DNA of 64,000 bases from an uncultured Roseobacter sp. (GCF_947488185.1 NZ_CANKYM010000006.1:1-64000), one strand, 5' to 3'. Numbered from the stretch's first letter, positions 41,503 to 49,992 are shown. Numbers and translations are program-made. The notes: generated by a model not told the origin, from the sequence alone.

Positions 41503-42362
41503 CCCCCCCGATCGTAAGAACCCTGGCGGAGCTTCGCAATCTGACGCGAGGCTGGTGGCGGGCAGGGGAAAGCATCGGGGTGGTGCCGACGATGGGGGCG
41601 CTGCACGATGGTCACCTGAGCCTCGTGGCGGCGGCCAAGGCCGCATGCGACCGGGTGATCGTGACGATTTTCGTGAACCCAAAGCAGTTCAATCAGGCGT
41701 CGGATCTCGACAATTATCCGCGCACGGAGGAAGAAGACGCGCGCAAGCTGGCGCGTTTTACGGTGGATGCCGTGTATGCCCCCGATGTGAGCCAGATCTA
41801 TCCAGACGGGTTTGCCACGAATGTCTCGGTGGGTGGGATGACCGATGTGCTTTGTGGTGCCCATCGGCCCGGCCATTTCGACGGGGTGGCGACGGTAGTA
41901 AGCAAGCTCTTTACCCAGACCTCAGCAGACAAGGGTTTTTTTGGTGAAAAGGATTTCCAGCAGCTGATGGTGGTGCAGCGAATGGCGCGGGATCTGGATA
42001 TTCCCATCGAGGTGGTGGGGTGCCCGACGATCCGGGAAGAAGATGGGCTGGCGATGTCCTCGCGCAATCTGCTGCTCAGCGACCGGGCGCGGGTCAAGGC
42101 GCCTTTGTTGTCTGAAGTGATGCAGGAGGTGGCCGAAAAGCTTGCAGTCGGTGAGGGTTTCGCACCCCTTCAGGCGGCGGCGGTTGCCCGGCTGACGTCA
42201 GGCGGCTTTACCGATATCGATTATTTCGAGCTTCGGTCCTGTGCAGCGCTGGAGGCGCTGGAGCGGCCAACCGAACCCGCCCGCCTCTTTGCTGCGGCAT
42301 GGCTGGCGGGGGTTCGGCTGATCGACAATATCGACGTGCCGGTGATGCCTGCGTCCGGCTAA
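41499..42362 (+). CDS. panC: Pantothenate synthetase
   Basis: A 287-residue PanC, which ligates pantoate and beta-alanine with ATP. The nucleotide motif is PTMGALHDGHLSLV near residue 30; the KMSKS-like loop is GLAMSSRNLLLS near 184, and FGEKDFQQLMVVQRM lies between. The GTG start overlaps the panB stop. The stop overlaps that of the Doc-type toxin frame on the other strand. Confidence 0.96.
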   Translation: MTPPIVRTLAELRNLTRGWWRAGESIGVVPTMGALHDGHLSLVAAAKAACDRVIVTIFVNPKQFNQASDLDNYPRTEEEDARKLARFTVDAVYAPDVSQIYPDGFATNVSVGGMTDVLCGAHRPGHFDGVATVVSKLFTQTSADKGFFGEKDFQQLMVVQRMARDLDIPIEVVGCPTIREEDGLAMSSRNLLLSDRARVKAPLLSEVMQEVAEKLAVGEGFAPLQAAAVARLTSGGFTDIDYFELRSCAALEALERPTEPARLFAAAWLAGVRLIDNIDVPVMPASG

Positions 42363-42760
42363 TCACTCAGCTTTGACAGGCGCGCCCGGAACCAGTCTTC
42401 GAGCGCCTCTTGCGGCATCGCGCCGGTCACGACGTCAACCACGACATCATCGATCCGGTCATCAGCTTGCACCGCCAAATCGTAGCCGCTGTTGAGGCAG
42501 AGAACTTCCGTGGTGAGCCATGCGGTGCGTTTGTTGGCATCGTTGAAGCCATGAGATGTCGCCAGGCCGTGCAGCAAGGCTGCGGCCTTCTTGTGAATGG
42601 GACGGTGATAGCCGTGGTAGGGTCTGCCGATTGCGCCCAGGATACTGTCGAGATTGCAGATGCCGCGCAGCCCGCCAAAAGCTTCCAGTGATTGTTCGTG
42701 GGCTTCCAGAACATCGCCTAGATTGACCCGGTAGTGCGGCTTACCGATTGGCCAATCGCT
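42359..42760 (-). CDS. doc: Doc-family toxin (death-on-curing/Fic), start codon not evident
   Basis: A full-length Doc/Fic-fold frame of about 133 residues. It reads HYRVNLGDVLEAHEQSLEAF near the start, then GGLRGICNLDSILGAIGRPY and the Fic motif HGFNDANKRTAW. Doc toxins kinase-phosphorylate EF-Tu. The frame is closed upstream by TGA at 42761-42763, and no ATG, GTG or TTG occurs before a TTG at 42577 that would remove half the protein. It may use a rare start, be reached by frameshift from the upstream antitoxin gene, or be inactive. It is convergent with panC and overlaps the antitoxin end by 20 nt. Confidence 0.65.
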   Translation of the reverse strand, partial: SDWPIGKPHYRVNLGDVLEAHEQSLEAFGGLRGICNLDSILGAIGRPYHGYHRPIHKKAAALLHGLATSHGFNDANKRTAWLTTEVLCLNSGYDLAVQADDRIDDVVVDVVTGAMPQEALEDWFRARLSKLSD

Positions 42761-42914
42761 TCAGGGCGTCCCTGTTTTTGCTGATCGAGGCGCTGACCAC
42801 CGTGGGTGTTTTCTTGCCGGAGGCATGCACGGATGTATCCCCCCCTTCCTTGCGGAGGGTGAATTTGCCGGTGTCTGCCGTGCGTGCGACGGTCGCGCTG
42901 TTTGTCTTGGCCAT
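42741..42914 (-). CDS. Putative antitoxin of the Doc-type pair
   Basis: A 57-residue protein, MAKTNSATVARTADTGKFTL at the start and SKNRDALKRLANR at the end, basic and without a clear DNA-binding fold. It lies directly upstream of the Doc-type frame and overlaps it, the normal antitoxin position. The ATG is chosen for the AAGGA upstream; an ATG eleven codons earlier is possible. Function is inferred from position. Confidence 0.65.
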   Translation of the reverse strand: MAKTNSATVARTADTGKFTLRKEGGDTSVHASGKKTPTVVSASISKNRDALKRLANR

Positions 42915-43012
42915 TGCTTCGGTATCCTTCTCCACCTGAAAATGCACATCCTTGGGCAGTATATCAAGGGATCGTAAACCAGATATGACCTGCCGCTGCG
43001 CTCCTGTGACGG

Positions 43013-44326
43013 TCAGTCCGGGGGCAACAGCAGCGTTTCCAGGGCGCGGCCCATCACCTTGGCGCTGTCGATCATGTCATCGATCCCGACGTATTCATCG
43101 GGTTTATGCGCCAGTTCAAGGATGCCCGGCCCGTAGGCGATGCAGTTCTTGAGCTTGCCGATCCGGTCGATGTGTTTCTGGTCGTAGGTGCCGGGAGAGG
43201 CGACATATTCCGGCGGCTGGCCCATGACGTCTTCGATGGCCTGCGCCACGGTGCGCACCACCGGGGCGTCGCGGTCGGTCATCGAAGGCAGGACCGCGTT
43301 CAACTCGGTCAGCTCATACTCGAAATCGGTGCGACTGGCTTTGAGACCTTCGAGCAGTGCGGTGACCTCGCTGCGGACCTGATCGAGCGGTTCCTCCAGC
43401 AAAAAGCGCCGGTCGATCACGATGCGGCAGCTGTCGGGCACGCAATGCGCTGGCAGGCTCGTGTCACCCGGGGCGAATTCCGGCTGGCCGCCGTGGATGG
43501 AGTTGATGTTCATCGTGGATTGCCGCGCGCCGTCGGGCACCACGGGCATATCGGTGTGGCGCGCCGCCATGGCGGGGAACAGTTTGTCTTCGAACTCCGA
43601 CAGCACCGCGCCCATGTGGCGCACGGCGCAGTCACCCAGAAAGGGCATGGAACCATGGGCGATCTCGCCCTTGGTCTCGATCTCCGCCCACCAGCCACCG
43701 CGATGCCCCAGACAGATACGATCCTTGTTCAGCGGTTCGGGGATGATCACATGCTGCACGCGGGCAGGGTCGAAATACCCCTCTTCGGCCAGATAGGCGA
43801 CGCCGCCATAGCCGCCGGATTCCTCATCCGCCGTGCCAGAGATTTCGATGGCACCGGAAAAGTCAGGATTGGTTTCGATGAAGGCCTCGCAGGCAATGAT
43901 CGATGCGGCGAGCCCGCCCTTCATGTCACAGGCCCCGCGTCCGTAGATCTTGCCATCCTTTTCCGCGCCGCCAAAGGGGTCCATGGTCCAGCCGCGGCCG
44001 ACCTCAACCACATCCGTGTGGCTGTTGAAATGCACACAGTCGCCGGAACGTGCACCTTCCCGGCGCGCGACGATGTTCCACCGGGGATATTTGTCGCTGT
44101 CTCCCGGGGTTTCATACGCCCTGATCAGTTTCGTCTCGAACCCGTGGCGCGACAGGCGCCTGTCCAGAAAGTCGCAGATATCGCGATAGCAATCGCCGGG
44201 CGGGTTGAGCGTGGGAATGCGGATCAGGTCACGGGTCAGCGCAATAAGGTTCGCGCGTTTGGCATCGATGGCGTCAGACAGAGAGGTGGGGTTCAGCATG
44301 AAATCACTGTCAGGCAATTGCGACAT
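43013..44326 (-). CDS. M20-family metallopeptidase/deacylase (ArgE/DapE-type)
   Basis: A 437-residue zinc hydrolase of the ArgE/DapE/CPG2 family. Metal ligands are in VHFNSHTDVVEVGRGW, YGRGACDMKGGLAASI, GTADEESGGYGG and the C-terminal SPGTYDQKHID. It removes N-acyl groups from amino acids or cleaves small peptides. It lies downstream of the class V aminotransferase-like gene on the same strand. The exact substrate cannot be read from sequence. Confidence 0.87.
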   Translation of the reverse strand: MSQLPDSDFMLNPTSLSDAIDAKRANLIALTRDLIRIPTLNPPGDCYRDICDFLDRRLSRHGFETKLIRAYETPGDSDKYPRWNIVARREGARSGDCVHFNSHTDVVEVGRGWTMDPFGGAEKDGKIYGRGACDMKGGLAASIIACEAFIETNPDFSGAIEISGTADEESGGYGGVAYLAEEGYFDPARVQHVIIPEPLNKDRICLGHRGGWWAEIETKGEIAHGSMPFLGDCAVRHMGAVLSEFEDKLFPAMAARHTDMPVVPDGARQSTMNINSIHGGQPEFAPGDTSLPAHCVPDSCRIVIDRRFLLEEPLDQVRSEVTALLEGLKASRTDFEYELTELNAVLPSMTDRDAPVVRTVAQAIEDVMGQPPEYVASPGTYDQKHIDRIGKLKNCIAYGPGILELAHKPDEYVGIDDMIDSAKVMGRALETLLLPPD

Positions 44327-44349
44327 CCGGGCAAGGTGAAAACGGCCGC

Positions 44350-45609
44350 TCAGCCGGCCCCGGCGATGTCCTTCATGGCGCCCAGAAACGTGCTGACTTC
44401 TTCGACACTATTATAGTGGCACATTGAGACCCGGACAGCGGCCTCCAGACCCAGGGGATTGAGGATGTTGCCAGAGTAGTGATCTGCCTTGCGGACATGG
44501 GTGCGGATACCCTGTGCGTTCAGAGCGCTGACGATCTCGGCGGCAGGCAGGTGGTTCAGGGCGAAACAGACCAACCCCTCACGCGCGGGATTGTCGATGC
44601 CGCCCAGAATGGTGATGCCCGGTAGTTCCGCCAGACCCGGCAGGTTGCCGGTCCCATGCAGCATCGCCTGGGTCAGCGCCTGTTCGTGGTCGTGTATGGC
44701 AGCCCCCGCAGCCTCCAGCCGGGTGCGTCGGTTATCGCTGTCGCTGTGCTGTGCGCCCAGCCAGTTGAGATAGGCGACGACATCAGAGAATGTCGCATAG
44801 GCACCAGTATCGCGGGTGCCCATCTCCCAATGGGCACGTGGGCCGTTCGCCAGCTGTTCCAGAGGCAGCGCCGTCATCCGGTCCGACACCCAGGCGACCC
44901 CGTAGCCATGGCGCGAAAAGGCCTTGTAGGGCGAGATGACATAGCCATCAATGTCATAGGCGGCGATGTCGATGTGACCGTGGCTTGCATGCTGGATGCC
45001 ATCGACGAAGATGTAGGCCTCGGGAGCGACGGCCCGGATTGCGGCAGCAATAGAGGCCACGTCATTAGCGATGCCGGTCACGGGTGAGGTATGCAGGATG
45101 GTTGCGACCCGCACGTGGGGCGTCATGAGGGCCGCATAGGCTTCGGCGCTGACCGACCCGGTGGCGTCATCATGGGGCACGGAGATATAGTCTTTGCCCG
45201 CAATCTGCGCCCAATGGGTTGCGGCAGAGCGCGATGCGGGATGTTCGACGGTCGAGCCGATCACCGCGCCGCCCTCAGGCGCTCCCATCACCGCCGTGCG
45301 GATCAGGCGAAAGGTGAGTTCGGTGCCGCTTTCCCCGACAAAGAACTGGCCACCCCTCGGGTTGAAGAAATCCACCATATCCGCCTTGGATTGCGCGATC
45401 AGGTCAACGAGCGCATGGGCGGCGGGGTTGTCGCGGCCCTGATTATCCGGAATGGCGGCGAATTTTGCCGAGGTCTCGACGACGGAATTCAGCGTCAGCG
45501 CCCCGCCTGCGTTTTCAAAGAAGATGCGCGGCCCCTGAAACGGGCAGCCGTCCACATGGGCAAATCGGGCACGGACATCGGACATCAAATCAGGGGAAAA
45601 AGGGGGCAT
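44350..45609 (-). CDS. Class V aminotransferase / cysteine desulfurase-like PLP enzyme
   Basis: A 419-residue fold type I PLP enzyme. Features are VGESGTELTFRLIRTAVMG, EHPASRSAATHW, the D-x-x-H segment FVDGIQHASHGHIDI and the PLP lysine in VISPYKAFSRHGYG. It resembles the cysteine desulfurase/isopenicillin epimerase-like branch rather than IscS itself, lacking an obvious catalytic-cysteine loop. It may form an operon with the M20 hydrolase 23 bases downstream. It is divergent from the FNT channel gene. Confidence 0.82.
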   Translation of the reverse strand: MPPFSPDLMSDVRARFAHVDGCPFQGPRIFFENAGGALTLNSVVETSAKFAAIPDNQGRDNPAAHALVDLIAQSKADMVDFFNPRGGQFFVGESGTELTFRLIRTAVMGAPEGGAVIGSTVEHPASRSAATHWAQIAGKDYISVPHDDATGSVSAEAYAALMTPHVRVATILHTSPVTGIANDVASIAAAIRAVAPEAYIFVDGIQHASHGHIDIAAYDIDGYVISPYKAFSRHGYGVAWVSDRMTALPLEQLANGPRAHWEMGTRDTGAYATFSDVVAYLNWLGAQHSDSDNRRTRLEAAGAAIHDHEQALTQAMLHGTGNLPGLAELPGITILGGIDNPAREGLVCFALNHLPAAEIVSALNAQGIRTHVRKADHYSGNILNPLGLEAAVRVSMCHYNSVEEVSTFLGAMKDIAGAG

Positions 45610-45634
45610 GTCGGTCCACGCAAGTAAAGGTTGT

Positions 45635-45660
45635 GGAACTCATTCAGGCGATAATAAGTT
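45635..45660 (+). promoter_or_regulatory. EcfG-type promoter upstream of the FNT channel gene
   Basis: GGAAC (45635-45639), 17 bases, AGTT (45657-45660). The general stress sigma consensus in Alphaproteobacteria is GGAAC-N16/17-CGTT, so there is one mismatch at -10. It lies 46 bases before the ATG. Confidence 0.55.
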
Positions 45661-45706
45661 GAGTGTCAAGCGGCACCGGCTCGACAGGTGCGTTTCGGAG
45701 TTTCCC

Positions 45707-46534
45707 ATGAACCAGACCGCACGCCACGCAGAAGAACAGAAAGAAGAAGCCTCGGTTCAGAATGCGGCCGCTCTTGCGCCGAAACTGATCTATGAGGTGA
45801 TCCGCCGCGAAGGCGAAGAGGAAATGGCGCGGCCCAAACGGTCGTTGATCTGGTCGGGCATCGCTGCGGGGGTGATGATCAGCCTGTCGGTTTTGGGCGA
45901 AGCGATTTTCCGGACTTATCTGCCGGACGCGCCCAGCAGTTACCTGATCGAGAACCTGGGTTATTCGCTGGGCTTTCTCGCCGTGATCATGGGGCGCATG
46001 CAGCTTTTCACCGAAAACACGATCACGACAGTGCTGCCCGTCATGGTGGAGCGGACATGGTACACATTCGGGTGCATGTTGCGGCTCTGGGGGATCGTGA
46101 TGACGGCAAATGTGATTGGTGCCTTTGCAGTCGCCGCCCTTTTTGTGTTTACCCCTGCAATACCGGCAGAGATCATGGTGTCCGTCGTCGATCTGTCGCA
46201 TCACGCAACGGGCATGGGGGCAGAGGCCTCCTTCTGGCGCGCCATTCCCGCAGGTATTATCGTGGCGCTGATCGTCTGGATGCTTCCGCAGGCGGACAGT
46301 GCGAAATTCTTCCTCATCCTCGTTTTCACCTGGCTGATCGCGGCAGGGGACTTCACGCATATCGTGGCCGGATCGGTGGAGATGGCTGTGCTGGTCTGGA
46401 TGGGTGACATCACCGCCGCGACAGCCATTGGTGGATTTTTCATCCCGGTTCTGACCGGAAACATCATTGGCGGGACGGTGATCTTTACCCTGATGGCCTG
46501 GGGCCAGGTGCGCGACGAGCTGCCGGACAAATAA
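45707..46534 (+). CDS. Formate/nitrite transporter-family channel (YfdC-like)
   Basis: A 275-residue FNT-family membrane protein with a charged N-terminal extension of about 45 residues (EEQKEEASVQNAA, EGEEEMARPKRS) and six helices. Family-like segments include LGFLAVIMGRMQLFTENTITTVLPV and AGDFTHIVAGSVEMAVL. The long acidic N-terminus fits the YfdC branch, whose substrate is unknown. The ATG is chosen for the GGAG upstream. A stress-sigma-like promoter precedes it and PLDc_N, YihY and Dps genes follow on the same strand. Confidence 0.85.
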   Translation: MNQTARHAEEQKEEASVQNAAALAPKLIYEVIRREGEEEMARPKRSLIWSGIAAGVMISLSVLGEAIFRTYLPDAPSSYLIENLGYSLGFLAVIMGRMQLFTENTITTVLPVMVERTWYTFGCMLRLWGIVMTANVIGAFAVAALFVFTPAIPAEIMVSVVDLSHHATGMGAEASFWRAIPAGIIVALIVWMLPQADSAKFFLILVFTWLIAAGDFTHIVAGSVEMAVLVWMGDITAATAIGGFFIPVLTGNIIGGTVIFTLMAWGQVRDELPDK

Positions 46535-46543
46535 TCCGGTTCG

Positions 46544-46569
46544 GGAACCATTTGACGTTTCGGCACGTT
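46544..46569 (+). promoter_or_regulatory. EcfG-type promoter upstream of the PLDc_N gene
   Basis: GGAAC (46544-46548), 17 bases, CGTT (46566-46569), a perfect match to the alphaproteobacterial general stress promoter. It lies 31 bases before the ATG. Confidence 0.78.
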
Positions 46570-46600
46570 GAGAGGGCAAGACGGAACAAAGGAGAAAGAT

Positions 46601-46792
46601 ATGTTTGAGTATGCAGGAATTGGTGGACTGATCATTCTGGTCCTGAACATCTGGGCTATCGTGTCGATCATCGGATCGGGCGCGTCAACCGGCAGCAAGG
46701 TGCTCTGGACTCTACTGGTACTGGTCTTGCCGATCGTCGGCTTTATCGCTTGGCTGATTGCGGGGCCGAGATCGTCCAAAGTCGCCATTTGA
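46601..46792 (+). CDS. PLDc_N-domain small membrane protein
   Basis: A 63-residue protein with two hydrophobic helices (GIGGLIILVLNIWAIVSIIG and VLWTLLVLVLPIVGFIAWLI), followed by GPR. This is the phospholipase D N-terminal (PLDc_N) membrane module without a catalytic domain. The ATG has GGAGAAAGAT upstream. A perfect stress promoter precedes it, and yihY starts one base after its stop. Probable envelope stress function. Confidence 0.85.
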   Translation: MFEYAGIGGLIILVLNIWAIVSIIGSGASTGSKVLWTLLVLVLPIVGFIAWLIAGPRSSKVAI

Positions 46793-46793
46793 T

Positions 46794-47702
46794 ATGGCGC
46801 CACCGCGACGCCTGAGCTTCGCGATGAACCGGGCGGTGTTCTTCGCCGTCGGAAAGCAAATCGCCAATAACAACCTCGGCCTGATTGCGGCCGGGGTTGC
46901 TTTCTATTCTATGCTCTCGGTTTTTCCGGCACTCGCCGCTTTGATCGCGATCCTCAGCCTGGTTGCCGATCCTGCCGTGGTGATCGTCCAGCTGGAAGAA
47001 ATCCGCGGGCTGATGCCTGACGCGGTCTACACCATTCTCAACAAGCAGATCGTGACCCTGGTCAGTGCCAGCTCCGGCACGCTGGGGTGGGCAGGTGCAG
47101 TGTCTTTGGGTGTCGCCCTCTGGTCTGCGCGCGCGGGCGTCGGGGCGATGATGCACGGGCTTAATCTGGTCTATGCGCAGAAAGGGCGCTCCAGCATCAA
47201 GCACTACCTACGTGCGCTTTTGCTGACCGTCAGCCTGCTGGGCGTGGGCGTTGTCTCGCTGCTCACAATCGTGGTGACGCCGATTGTGCTATCGTTCTTT
47301 CCCTTGGGTATGCTGGCCTCCTTCACCATCGAACTGCTGCGTTGGGCCATTGCCATCGTGGTCATTTTCGGCGGGATCGGCATGCTTTATCGATTTGGTC
47401 CCAACCGCAAAGGCATTCGCATCGGGTGGCTGACGCCCGGTGCCGTGATGGCGGGTACGAGCTGGGCGGTCATGTCCATCGCCTTTTCATTCTACGTGGC
47501 GCATTTCGGCAATTACAACGAAGTCTACGGGTCCATCGGTGCCGTCATTGCGATGCTGATCTGGCTCTGGATCAGCAGTTTCCTTGTGCTGTTGGGCGCG
47601 GCGCTCAATGCCGAGATTGAAAGACGCCGCCCGACCATTTCTCCCGAACCTTCCCCTCAGATCGACGCCGCCGACGAGGTTGAGCCAAAACCGGCAGAGT
47701 AA
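46794..47702 (+). CDS. YihY/BrkB-family inner membrane protein
   Basis: A 302-residue YihY (formerly annotated ribonuclease BN) membrane protein with about six helices. Family-typical segments are NNLGLIAAGVAFYSMLSVFPALAAL (first half), WSARAGVGAMMHGLNLVY and the C-terminal YGSIGAVIAMLIWLWISSFLVLLGAALNAE (in part). Function is unknown, perhaps lipid or envelope transport. It begins one base after the PLDc_N gene and is probably co-transcribed from the stress promoter. Confidence 0.88.
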   Translation: MAPPRRLSFAMNRAVFFAVGKQIANNNLGLIAAGVAFYSMLSVFPALAALIAILSLVADPAVVIVQLEEIRGLMPDAVYTILNKQIVTLVSASSGTLGWAGAVSLGVALWSARAGVGAMMHGLNLVYAQKGRSSIKHYLRALLLTVSLLGVGVVSLLTIVVTPIVLSFFPLGMLASFTIELLRWAIAIVVIFGGIGMLYRFGPNRKGIRIGWLTPGAVMAGTSWAVMSIAFSFYVAHFGNYNEVYGSIGAVIAMLIWLWISSFLVLLGAALNAEIERRRPTISPEPSPQIDAADEVEPKPAE

Positions 47703-47734
47703 CTGCGGCAAGCCGTCACGCCCCAAGGTTTTCA

Positions 47735-47760
47735 GGAACATACTCCGGGTGCCGCGTGTT
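47735..47760 (+). promoter_or_regulatory. Possible EcfG-type promoter upstream of dps
   Basis: GGAAC (47735-47739), 17 bases, TGTT (47757-47760), a weak -10. It lies 31 bases before the Dps ATG and is supported mainly by context. Confidence 0.4.
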
Positions 47761-47791
47761 TCTCCTTTGAAAGAAGAAAAGGAGAATGACG

Positions 47792-48289
47792 ATGACAAGC
47801 GCATTGAATGTAGTACCAGAGACGACCGACATCAGCACAGGCGTGAAAGACGCCGAAGCGATGGCGCAGGGCCTCGAAAACGCATTGGCGGACACCTATC
47901 GCATGCTATTCAAAACGCATGCTATCCATTGGAATGTGGAAGGTCCGCTGTTCTTCTCGGTGCATAATCTGACGGAAGAACAATATGAAGACCTGTTCAA
48001 GGCCGCCGACGATATCGCCGAACGCATTCGCGCATTGGGCCAGCTGGCGCCGTCAACACTCTCGTCGATTGTCGCCAACTCGGTGATTCAGGATGAAGAA
48101 ACGCCAGCGTCGGCAGGCGAGATGTGTGAAGACCTGGCCGCAGATCATGAACGTGTTGCCCACCGCTTGCACGCGCTGATCAAGGTCGCGGGTGAGAACG
48201 GAGATCCGGTGACAGAGGATATGGCGACCGAGCGCGCCGCGTTCCATGAGAAAGCCGCATGGATGCTGCGCTCTATCGCCAAGAGCTGA
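47792..48289 (+). CDS. dps: Dps-family ferritin-like DNA protection protein
   Basis: A 165-residue Dps miniferritin that oxidises and stores iron and protects DNA in stationary phase and oxidative stress. The ferroxidase-site region is LFKTHAIHWNVEGPLFFSVHNLTEEQYEDLFKAADDIAERIRALG (only key residues: H in HAIHWN, D in AADDIAE). The second of two ATGs is chosen because GGAG then lies seven bases upstream. A bidirectional terminator follows. Confidence 0.93.
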   Translation: MTSALNVVPETTDISTGVKDAEAMAQGLENALADTYRMLFKTHAIHWNVEGPLFFSVHNLTEEQYEDLFKAADDIAERIRALGQLAPSTLSSIVANSVIQDEETPASAGEMCEDLAADHERVAHRLHALIKVAGENGDPVTEDMATERAAFHEKAAWMLRSIAKS

Positions 48290-48310
48290 TGGGTGATTTG
48301 TAGAAAAAGA

Positions 48311-48340
48311 AAAACCCCGCTGGAAGCAGCGGGGTTTTTT
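48311..48340. terminator. Bidirectional intrinsic terminator between dps and phyR
   Basis: AAAACCCCGCTG-GAAG-CAGCGGGGTTTTTT: a 12-bp stem with T-runs on both strands. It serves dps on the plus strand and phyR on the minus strand. Confidence 0.92.
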
Positions 48341-48360
48341 GTGTGCGCCTATTGTATGTG

Positions 48361-49170
48361 TCAGGCTTTCAGCGTTTCCGTGGAGGAGAAGAACATCGCC
48401 TGGCTGACGGCGGAGATCACCTGATCCTCTGTATATGGTTTCGAGATCAGGAAAGCCGGTTCATGTTTGTCACCGGTCAGCAATCGCTCGGGAAAGGCGG
48501 TGATGAAAATCACCGGACGGTCACCAAGGTTCGCCATCAGATCATTCACGGCATCGATACCGGACGAATTATCGGCCAGCTGAATATCGGCGAGGATCAG
48601 ATCTGGCTTGTCCGCTGACCCAAGGGCGACGGCCTCGTCCCGGGTGCGGGCGACGCCCGTGACCCGGTGGCCCATGTCCGAAACGATGCTTTCGATGTCC
48701 ATGGCGATCACTGCCTCGTCCTCGATGATCATCACCGAACCGGATACCGCATCGGCCATTTCGCGCCGCGCGATTTGCACCAGTTCTTCGGCCTCGCTCT
48801 GATCGATGCCGATGATGCTGGCAATCTCGCCAAAGCTGAACCCTTCGACGCTGTGCAGCAGCAAAGCTTCGCGGCTATTGGCCGTCAGGCGCGACAGGTG
48901 CTTCTGTGCGCGTGCTTTCAAGCCACTCTCGCCGTCATCCACCGGGGCGCCGGCGCTGGACCAGATGCCGTAGAGCACTCGAAACACGCCGGTTTTTACT
49001 GCTGCACCATCCAGCACGGACCGATCAGTCAGGATGGCCTCGAGCGCTGCCGCAGCGAATTGGTCGCCGCTGCTCTGGCTGCCGGTCATCGCGCGCGCAA
49101 AGCGGCGCAGATAGGGCAGGGCAGTGCCGAGTTCTTCACTGATGTCCGGGGAGACAGAGGCATCCGACAT
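48361..49170 (-). CDS. phyR: PhyR, anti-anti-sigma response regulator of the general stress response
   Basis: A 269-residue regulator with an N-terminal sigma-like domain (about residues 10-140; GVFRVLYGIWSS, LLLHSVEGFSFGEIASIIGI) and a C-terminal receiver (about 145-262). Receiver residues are EDE near 150, phospho-acceptor D195 in LILADIQL and a lysine in LISKPYTEDQV. When phosphorylated it sequesters NepR and frees EcfG. The ATG at MSDASVSP has AAGGAAG upstream. Its promoter is a perfect GGAAC-N16-CGTT on the minus strand, facing the nepR-ecfG promoter. Confidence 0.96.
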   Translation of the reverse strand: MSDASVSPDISEELGTALPYLRRFARAMTGSQSSGDQFAAAALEAILTDRSVLDGAAVKTGVFRVLYGIWSSAGAPVDDGESGLKARAQKHLSRLTANSREALLLHSVEGFSFGEIASIIGIDQSEAEELVQIARREMADAVSGSVMIIEDEAVIAMDIESIVSDMGHRVTGVARTRDEAVALGSADKPDLILADIQLADNSSGIDAVNDLMANLGDRPVIFITAFPERLLTGDKHEPAFLISKPYTEDQVISAVSQAMFFSSTETLKA

Positions 49171-49198
49171 ATGAAATCTTCCTTTTTTCACTTTTCTT

Positions 49199-49230
49199 GG
49201 AACCGAACGCACAGTTGCGAGTTTGGTTCC
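49199..49230. promoter_or_regulatory. Face-to-face EcfG promoters of phyR and nepR-ecfG
   Basis: Minus strand: GGAAC (complement of 49226-49230), 16 bases, CGTT (complement of 49206-49209), reading toward phyR. Plus strand: GGAAC (49199-49203), 16 bases, AGTT (49220-49223), reading toward nepR-ecfG. The two share the same 32 bases, with each -10 inside the other spacer. This suggests autoregulation by EcfG and exclusive use of one direction at a time. Confidence 0.75.
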
Positions 49231-49277
49231 GACGCAGGTGGGATATTTTTTAACCTTCTCGGGGAATGATCGGCAGT

Positions 49278-49436
49278 ATGACTCAGCCAGGCGGAAACAG
49301 GAAACGTGAAAGCGTAATCGACGAAAATTTGAAGCGAGTCTACGAAGAGGCGCTGGAAGAGGGCGTTCCGGACCGCTTCAAGGACCTGCTGAATGCGCTC
49401 AAGGAACAGGATCAGGCCAAGGGGTCCAATAAATGA
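49278..49436 (+). CDS. nepR: NepR anti-sigma factor
   Basis: A 52-residue NepR, which holds EcfG inactive until bound by phosphorylated PhyR. The sequence carries the conserved core VIDENLKRVYEEALEEGVPD and RFKDLLNALKEQD. The ATG at MTQPGGN is chosen; an in-frame ATG four codons upstream (49266) is an alternative. The stop overlaps the ecfG ATG (ATGA). Confidence 0.93.
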   Translation: MTQPGGNRKRESVIDENLKRVYEEALEEGVPDRFKDLLNALKEQDQAKGSNK

Positions 49437-49990
49437 GCACGCCAGACCCCCGCGATGCATTGGTGGAGCATTTGCCCGCCATGCGTGCCTTTGCCATCAG
49501 TCTTACCCGAAATGGCGCGACAGCCGACGACATGGTGCAGGACACACTGGTCAAGGCCTGGACGAATATCGATAAGTTTCAGGCCGGAACTAACATGCGC
49601 GCCTGGTTGTTCACCATTTTGCGCAACACTTATTATTCCTCCCGCCGGAAGGCGAAACGCGAAGTCGCCGATGTTGATGGCACCCATACTGAGGGTTTGG
49701 CCGAAAAACCGGCGCATGACGGACGTTTGCAGATGACTGATTTTCGCCAGGCCTTTGCTCAACTCAGCGACGAGCAACGCGAAGCGCTCTTGCTGGTTGG
49801 CGCGTCGGGCTTTTCTTACGAAGAAGCTGCGGATATGTGTGGTGTAGCAGTCGGCACGATCAAAAGCCGTACCAACCGGGCACGGCAGCGGCTGGCTGAA
49901 CTGATGCACTTGGACGATGATGAGGCGCTGGAGATGACCGATGATGCGACAATGTCGGTGCTGACGGCGGCCAAAGCCACCTCCTTCTGA
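49433..49990 (+). CDS. ecfG: EcfG general stress response sigma factor
   Basis: A 185-residue ECF sigma factor of the EcfG (ECF15) group. Region 2 runs through LVEHLPAMRAFAISLTRNG, DDMVQDTLVKAWTNIDKFQ and MRAWLFTILRNTYYSSRRK. Region 4 includes FAQLSDEQREALLLVGASGFSYEEAADM and VGTIKSRTNRARQRLAEL (quoted in part). It recognises GGAAC-N16/17-CGTT promoters, several of which lie in this window. It is translationally coupled to nepR; the kinase gene begins two bases after its stop. Confidence 0.96.
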   Translation: MSTPDPRDALVEHLPAMRAFAISLTRNGATADDMVQDTLVKAWTNIDKFQAGTNMRAWLFTILRNTYYSSRRKAKREVADVDGTHTEGLAEKPAHDGRLQMTDFRQAFAQLSDEQREALLLVGASGFSYEEAADMCGVAVGTIKSRTNRARQRLAELMHLDDDEALEMTDDATMSVLTAAKATSF

Positions 49991-49992
49991 CA

